NCBI GenBank assembly: GCA_035539015.1
Contig: DATLJF010000049.1
Location: 1-8,082 of the forward strand
DNA length: 8,082 bases
Reading direction: 5' to 3'
From: Stenotrophomonas_A sp035539015
GTDB lineage: Bacteria > Pseudomonadota > Gammaproteobacteria > Xanthomonadales > Xanthomonadaceae
The translations under genes and the position numbers were made by a program. Positions 4,532 through 8,082 of the stretch are shown here, one piece after another. Under the pieces are notes generated by a model. It saw only the letters and a list, made by a program, of their open reading frames with translations. It searched no databases and had not been told where the DNA came from. Numbering within the stretch: the first letter of the stretch is position 1; the number at the start of each line of letters is the position of its first letter.

Positions 4532-7117
4532 ATGCGGATGGACAAGCTCACTTCGCGTTTCCAGCAGGCGCTGGCCGACGCACAGTCGCTGGCCGTAGGC
4601 CGCGACCACAACATCATCGAACCGGTCCACGTCATGGCCGCACTGCTCGACCAGTCCGGCGGCAGCACGCGGCCGCTACTGGCCCAGGCCGGCGTCAACG
4701 TCCCGGTCCTGCGCGAACGCCTCGGCGAAGCGCTGGACAAACTGCCCAAGGTTTCCGGCCAGGCCGGCAGCCTGTCGATCGGCAACGACCTCAGCCGCCT
4801 GCTCAACCAGACCGACAAACTGGCCCAGCAACACAACGACGCTTTCATCGCCAGCGAGTGGTTCGTGCTCGCCGCCGCCGACGATGGCGGTGCGCTGGGC
4901 ATGGCCATGCGCGCGGCCGGCGCGGACAAGCGCCGCCTCGAAACCGCGATCGAAAAGGTGAGGGGAGGGGAGACCGTGCAGAGCGAGAATGCCGAAGAAC
5001 AGCGCCAGGCGCTGGAGAAGTACACCATCGACCTCACCGGGCGCGCCGAGAGCGGCAAGCTCGACCCGGTGATCGGGCGCGACGAGGAAATCCGCCGCAC
5101 CATCCAGGTCCTGCAGCGCCGCACCAAGAACAACCCGGTGCTGATCGGCGAGCCCGGCGTGGGCAAGACCGCGATCGTCGAAGGCCTGGCCCAGCGCATC
5201 ATCAACGGCGAAGTGCCCGAAGGCCTGCGCGGCAAACGCGTGCTGTCGCTGGACATGGGCGCCCTGATTGCCGGCGCCAAGTTCCGTGGCGAGTTCGAAG
5301 AACGCCTCAAGGCCGTGCTCAACGACCTGTCCAAGAACGAAGGCCAGATCATCCTGTTCATCGACGAACTGCACACCATGGTCGGTGCCGGCAAGGCCGA
5401 TGGCGCCATGGACGCCGGCAACATGCTCAAGCCAGCACTAGCGCGCGGCGAGCTGCACTGCATCGGCGCCACCACCCTGGACGAATACCGTAAGTACATC
5501 GAGAAGGATGCCGCGCTGGAGCGCCGCTTCCAGAAAGTCTTCGTCGGCGAACCCAGCGTCGAAGACACCATCGCCATCTTGCGCGGCCTGAAAGAAAAAT
5601 ACGCCGTGCACCACGGCGTGGAGATCACCGACCCGGCGATCGTCGCCGCCGCCACCCTGTCCAACCGCTACATCGCCGACCGCCAGCTACCGGACAAGGC
5701 CATCGACCTGATGGACGAAGCGGCCAGCCGCATTCGCATGGAGATCGACTCCAAGCCCGAAGAACTCGACCGCCTCGAACGCCGGCTGATCCAGCTCAAG
5801 ATCCAGCGCGAAATGTTGAAGAAGGAGAAGGACGAAGCCTCGCAGAAGCGCCTGGCCGACCTCGAAACCGAGATCGACTCGCTTGAACGCGAATTCTCCG
5901 ACCTCGACGAAATCTGGAAGTCCGAAAAAGCCGCCCTGCAGGGCGCGACCAAGATCAAGGAACAGATCGAACAGGCCAAGCTCGAACTCGAAGCCGCCCA
6001 GCGCCGCCAGGACTTCGCCAAGATGAGCGAGATCCAGTACGGCCAGCTGCCGCAGCTGGAGAAGCAATTGGCCGCGGCCAGCGAAACCGAGCAGAAGGAT
6101 TTCAAGCTCGTGCAGGACCGCGTCACCGAAGAAGAAATCGCCGAAGTCGTCTCGCGCTGGACCGGCATCCCGGTCAACCGCATGCTCGAAGGCGAACGCG
6201 ACAAACTGCTGCGCATGGAGCACATGCTGCACGAGCGGGTTGTGGGCCAGGAAGAAGCCATCCGCGTCGTCTCCGACGCCGTGCGCCGCTCCCGCGCCGG
6301 CCTCTCCGACCCCGACCGACCGAGCGGCTCGTTCCTGTTCCTCGGCCCCACCGGCGTCGGCAAGACCGAACTGTGCAAGGCCCTGGCCGAATTCCTGTTC
6401 GACAGCAGCGAAGCCATGGTGCGCATGGACATGAGCGAATTCATGGAGAAGCACGCCGTCGCCCGCCTCATCGGCGCCCCTCCCGGCTACGTCGGCTACG
6501 AAGAAGGCGGCTACCTCACCGAAGCCGTGCGTCGTCGTCCCTACTCACTGATCCTGCTCGACGAAGTCGAAAAAGCCCACCCCGACGTCTTCAACATCCT
6601 GCTGCAAGTCCTCGACGACGGCCGCCTCACCGACGGCCAGGGCCGCACCGTAGACTTCCGCAACACCGTCATCGTCATGACCTCCAACCTCGGCTCGCAC
6701 CAGATCCAAGAAATGGGCGGCGACGACACCCCCGAAGCCTACACGCAGATGAAAGCCGCCGTGATGGGCGTCGTCCAGGCCCACTTCCGCCCGGAATTCA
6801 TCAACCGCCTCGACGACATCGTCGTATTCCACCCCCTGGACAAACAGCAGATCAAGCAAATCGCCAAGATCCAGATGACCGGCCTCGAACGCCGCCTGAG
6901 CGAACGCGGCCTGCGCATCGACGTCAGCGACACCGCCTTCGAACTCCTGGGCAACATCGGCTTCGACCCCGTCTACGGCGCCCGCCCGCTCAAGCGCGCG
7001 ATCCAGGCGCAACTGGAGAACCCGCTCGCGCAGAAGATTCTGGCGGGCGAATACATCAGCGGCGACACGATCAAAGTAGACACCGACGCCGGCCGCCTGG
7101 TATTCGGCAAGGGATAA
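4532..7117 (+). CDS. clpB: ATP-dependent disaggregase ClpB (Hsp100)
   Basis: Cytosolic hexameric AAA+ chaperone that works with DnaK-DnaJ-GrpE to pull polypeptides out of heat-induced aggregates. The 861 residues compare with 857 in E. coli and align almost without gaps. The substrate-binding N domain covers about 1-145. D1 has Walker A GEPGVGKT (206-213), Walker B with Asp278-Glu279, and the arginine-finger region ALERRFQKVF. The M-domain coiled coil spans about 400-525. D2 has Walker A GPTGVGKT (605-612) and Walker B Asp677-Glu678. Pore-loop aromatics are Phe251 in D1 (Tyr in E. coli) and Tyr653 in D2. All catalytic residues are present. ATG 4532 (MRMDKLTSRFQQALADAQSL) is chosen because it matches the family N-terminus and lies 9 nt after AGAGGA (4517-4522); the ATG at 4523 abuts that SD. 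It is transcribed alone, from the RpoH promoter to the terminator. Confidence 0.98.
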   Translation: MRMDKLTSRFQQALADAQSLAVGRDHNIIEPVHVMAALLDQSGGSTRPLLAQAGVNVPVLRERLGEALDKLPKVSGQAGSLSIGNDLSRLLNQTDKLAQQHNDAFIASEWFVLAAADDGGALGMAMRAAGADKRRLETAIEKVRGGETVQSENAEEQRQALEKYTIDLTGRAESGKLDPVIGRDEEIRRTIQVLQRRTKNNPVLIGEPGVGKTAIVEGLAQRIINGEVPEGLRGKRVLSLDMGALIAGAKFRGEFEERLKAVLNDLSKNEGQIILFIDELHTMVGAGKADGAMDAGNMLKPALARGELHCIGATTLDEYRKYIEKDAALERRFQKVFVGEPSVEDTIAILRGLKEKYAVHHGVEITDPAIVAAATLSNRYIADRQLPDKAIDLMDEAASRIRMEIDSKPEELDRLERRLIQLKIQREMLKKEKDEASQKRLADLETEIDSLEREFSDLDEIWKSEKAALQGATKIKEQIEQAKLELEAAQRRQDFAKMSEIQYGQLPQLEKQLAAASETEQKDFKLVQDRVTEEEIAEVVSRWTGIPVNRMLEGERDKLLRMEHMLHERVVGQEEAIRVVSDAVRRSRAGLSDPDRPSGSFLFLGPTGVGKTELCKALAEFLFDSSEAMVRMDMSEFMEKHAVARLIGAPPGYVGYEEGGYLTEAVRRRPYSLILLDEVEKAHPDVFNILLQVLDDGRLTDGQGRTVDFRNTVIVMTSNLGSHQIQEMGGDDTPEAYTQMKAAVMGVVQAHFRPEFINRLDDIVVFHPLDKQQIKQIAKIQMTGLERRLSERGLRIDVSDTAFELLGNIGFDPVYGARPLKRAIQAQLENPLAQKILAGEYISGDTIKVDTDAGRLVFGKG
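4961..4978 (+). promoter_or_regulatory. Internal ribosome binding site and GTG start for the short ClpB form
   Basis: Inside clpB, AGGGGAGGGGAG (4961-4972) contains GGAGG (4964-4968), followed after 7 nt by GTG at 4976, codon 149. In E. coli the N-domain-less ClpB (ClpB80) also starts at GTG codon 149. The SD forces the codons AGG GGA GGG for Arg-Gly-Gly, where the surrounding gene overwhelmingly uses CGC and GGC. This supports selection for initiation here. Use of the start is inferred, not shown. Confidence 0.8.
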
Positions 7118-7129
7118 AGCATCAGCAGC

Positions 7130-7164
7130 AAAAAGGCCCGGGCAAAGCCCGGGCCTTTTTTTTT
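7130..7164 (+). terminator. Rho-independent terminator of clpB
   Basis: Perfect 9-bp GC stem, GGCCCGGGC (7135-7143) with GCCCGGGCC (7147-7155), around an AAA loop. It is extended by A/T pairs and followed by nine T residues (7156-7164). It starts 13 bp after the clpB stop. The A-run on the 5' side makes it potentially bidirectional. Confidence 0.95.
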
Positions 7165-7174
7165 CTTTAAACCA

Positions 7175-7417
7175 CCCAAATCCCGCTCTGCTTTCGCTTT
7201 TTTCCATCCGCCAACAATCGCTATCGGGTCTGCGGGTGGCTTGCCCGTTCGGGACCTTTGGCGACAGGGACGTCGCCAAAGAGCCCCCATGGATGGGTTC
7301 ACGGCGTGTCCCGAACGGGCAAGCCACCCGCAGGCCGCACGCAAAAAATGCCAGCCGATCTACCTAGAAAGCACCAAAAAGCAAAAGCACCGCACACCAA
7401 AAAGCCGGCCGCAGGCC
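7175..7417. repeat. Structured intergenic repeat, copy 2
   Basis: About 243 bp, in the same orientation as copy 1 at 3211-3435 and with the same ends: CCCAAATCCC on the left and ACCAAAAAGCCGGCCGCA then GGCC on the right. Outer arms are 7227-7255 and 7308-7336, fully paired over 29 positions with one G-T wobble. The inner hairpin has arms 7256-7265 and 7272-7281 around a 6-nt loop. The central 63 bp (7251-7313) match copy 1 at 61 positions, while the outer arms have changed in pairs. Relative to copy 1, about 18 bp more lie between the right arm and the right end. It starts 10 bp after the clpB terminator and ends about 35 bp before the riboswitch. No transposase gene is nearby. Confidence 0.88.
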
Positions 7418-7451
7418 AATCCAAACCCCCTCCCAATTGCTAAGATAACCA

Positions 7452-7676
7452 AGCCCCAGGTGACCACGGCCCAGCCGCTGGTTTAAACGGGAATCCGGTG
7501 CGACGGCGAAAAGCCCTCAATTCCGGAGCTGCCCCCGCAACGGTAGGCGAGACAAGCTCCGCAAATGCCACTGTGCACACGCATGGGAAGGCGCGGAACG
7601 GCAGGCGAACCCTTCGCCTGCGCTCGCGAGCCCGGAGACCGGCCCGGAGCAGCGTGACATGCGGTGGGCGATGTCA
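7452..7676 (+). promoter_or_regulatory. Cobalamin (B12) riboswitch controlling btuB
   Basis: Leader RNA that binds adenosylcobalamin and lowers btuB expression when B12 is plentiful. Conserved pieces appear in order: CCAGGTGACC (7455-7464), GGGAATCCGGTGCG (7489-7502), GCTGCCCCCGCAACGGTA (7528-7545, including loop L5), GCCACTG (7567-7573), GGGAAGGCG (7585-7593), a 9-bp variable hairpin (7601-7609 with 7613-7621), and the B12 box AGCCCGGAGACCGGCC (7629-7644). Next comes the hairpin TGACAT/ATGTCA (7655-7660 with 7671-7676), whose loop GCGGTGGGCG can pair with the C-rich L5. This is the expected P13/L13 kissing element. TAAGAT at 7441-7446 is a possible -10 box for the transcript, with no clear -35. 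No strong terminator lies between aptamer and start codon, which favours translational control. Confidence 0.96.
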
Positions 7677-7771
7677 TGGGGCCAGGTCGCAACCCGGCAC
7701 CACACCCTCCCTCCGCCTGTCCTCTTCCCATCGTTCCCGCGCGGGCAGGCGCGGACCAGGAGTGTGTTCCA

Positions 7772-8082
7772 GTGCAGCGTCAAAACCCGTTGTCCCACCG
7801 CCATCGCCTGGCGGTGTCGTTGTCTTGCGTGCTTCTCTCGCCCTTCGCCGCGCTTGCCGAGCAAGCCCCCGGCGAACTCGACCAGATCATCGTCACCGCC
7901 TCGCGCACCGCCCAGACCCAGGACCAGGCCCTGGCCCCGGTCACCGTCATCGACCGCGCCCAAATCGAACGTCGGCAAGCGCAAACCCTGCCGGACCTGC
8001 TGCGTGGCGAGCCGGGCGTGTCGCTGGTCAACAGCGGCGGACCCGGCAAGAACACCTCGTTGTTCCTGCGCGGTACCGAATC
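7772..8082 (+). CDS. btuB: BtuB-type vitamin B12 TonB-dependent receptor, N-terminal part (runs off right edge)
   Basis: Outer-membrane cobalamin transporter energised by TonB. About 103 residues are in the window. GTG 7772 is chosen because AGGAG (7758-7762) lies 9 nt upstream and a normal signal peptide follows, with hydrophobic core LAVSLSCVLLSPFAALA and cleavage after ALA at residue 29. The TonB box LDQIIVTASR is at residues 36-45 (compare the E. coli BtuB box around DTLVVTA). The plug domain then begins with APVTVIDRAQIERR, LPDLLRGEPGVSLVNSGGPG and SLFLRGTES, which match BtuB rather than the siderophore receptors. The cobalamin riboswitch directly upstream independently supports B12 as substrate. 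The spacer at 7677-7771 contains a pyrimidine-rich stretch (7701-7730) but no gene; part of it (CACACCCTCC, 7701-7710) could pair imperfectly with GGAGTGTG at 7759-7766, over the SD. Confidence 0.93.
   Translation, partial: MQRQNPLSHRHRLAVSLSCVLLSPFAALAEQAPGELDQIIVTASRTAQTQDQALAPVTVIDRAQIERRQAQTLPDLLRGEPGVSLVNSGGPGKNTSLFLRGTE

Noticed and set aside
4378..5664. Long minus-strand frame opposite the clpB 5' half
   Set aside because: Ser/Arg/Pro-rich shadow of a fully conserved clpB; no start context or domain supports it.
1..8082. CRISPR array, tRNA, rRNA or insertion sequence
   Set aside because: No regularly spaced short repeats, no tRNA-like cloverleaf with its conserved arms, no rRNA segments and no transposase-like frame were seen on either strand.

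Overview
The window is GC-rich, with strong G/C preference at third codon positions and gene neighbours typical of a gammaproteobacterium of the Xanthomonadaceae/Lysobacteraceae (Xanthomonas, Lysobacter, Luteimonas, Pseudoxanthomonas and relatives). TonB-dependent receptors lie at both edges. Genus and species cannot be fixed by eye.

Layout. 1-874 (minus) is the N-terminal part of a TonB-dependent outer-membrane receptor that runs off the left edge; its leader carries three alternating copies of a 7-bp motif. 1054-3184 (plus) holds a small lipoprotein with a DUF3574-like domain and, 49 bp later, a 532-residue membrane permease of the NCS2/AzgA-like type. 3211-3435 is copy 1 of a structured intergenic repeat. 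3445-4368 (minus) is a compact three-gene cluster: HigB-type toxin, HigA-type antitoxin (ATGA overlap) and a small GIY-YIG protein, with a perfect palindrome just upstream of the toxin. 4454-7117 (plus) is complete clpB (861 aa) with a sigma-32-like heat-shock promoter and an internal GTG-149 start behind a strong Shine-Dalgarno sequence; a rho-independent terminator follows. 7175-7417 is copy 2 of the repeat. 7452-7676 is a cobalamin riboswitch, followed by the start of a BtuB-type vitamin B12 receptor (7772 to the right edge).

How they work together. The window is mostly a set of independent housekeeping and transport units: outer-membrane import at both ends (B12 on the right under riboswitch control, unknown substrate on the left), inner-membrane solute transport, proteotoxic stress rescue by ClpB, and a toxin-antitoxin module in slightly less GC-rich DNA between the permease and clpB.

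The least explained item is the repeat. The two copies share 61 of 63 positions in their central part. Their long flanking arms differ in sequence, but nearly every change on one side is matched on the other: four compensated base-pair changes and one compensated length change. That indicates selection on a folded form rather than on protein coding. Both copies sit directly downstream of plus-strand genes in the same orientation.
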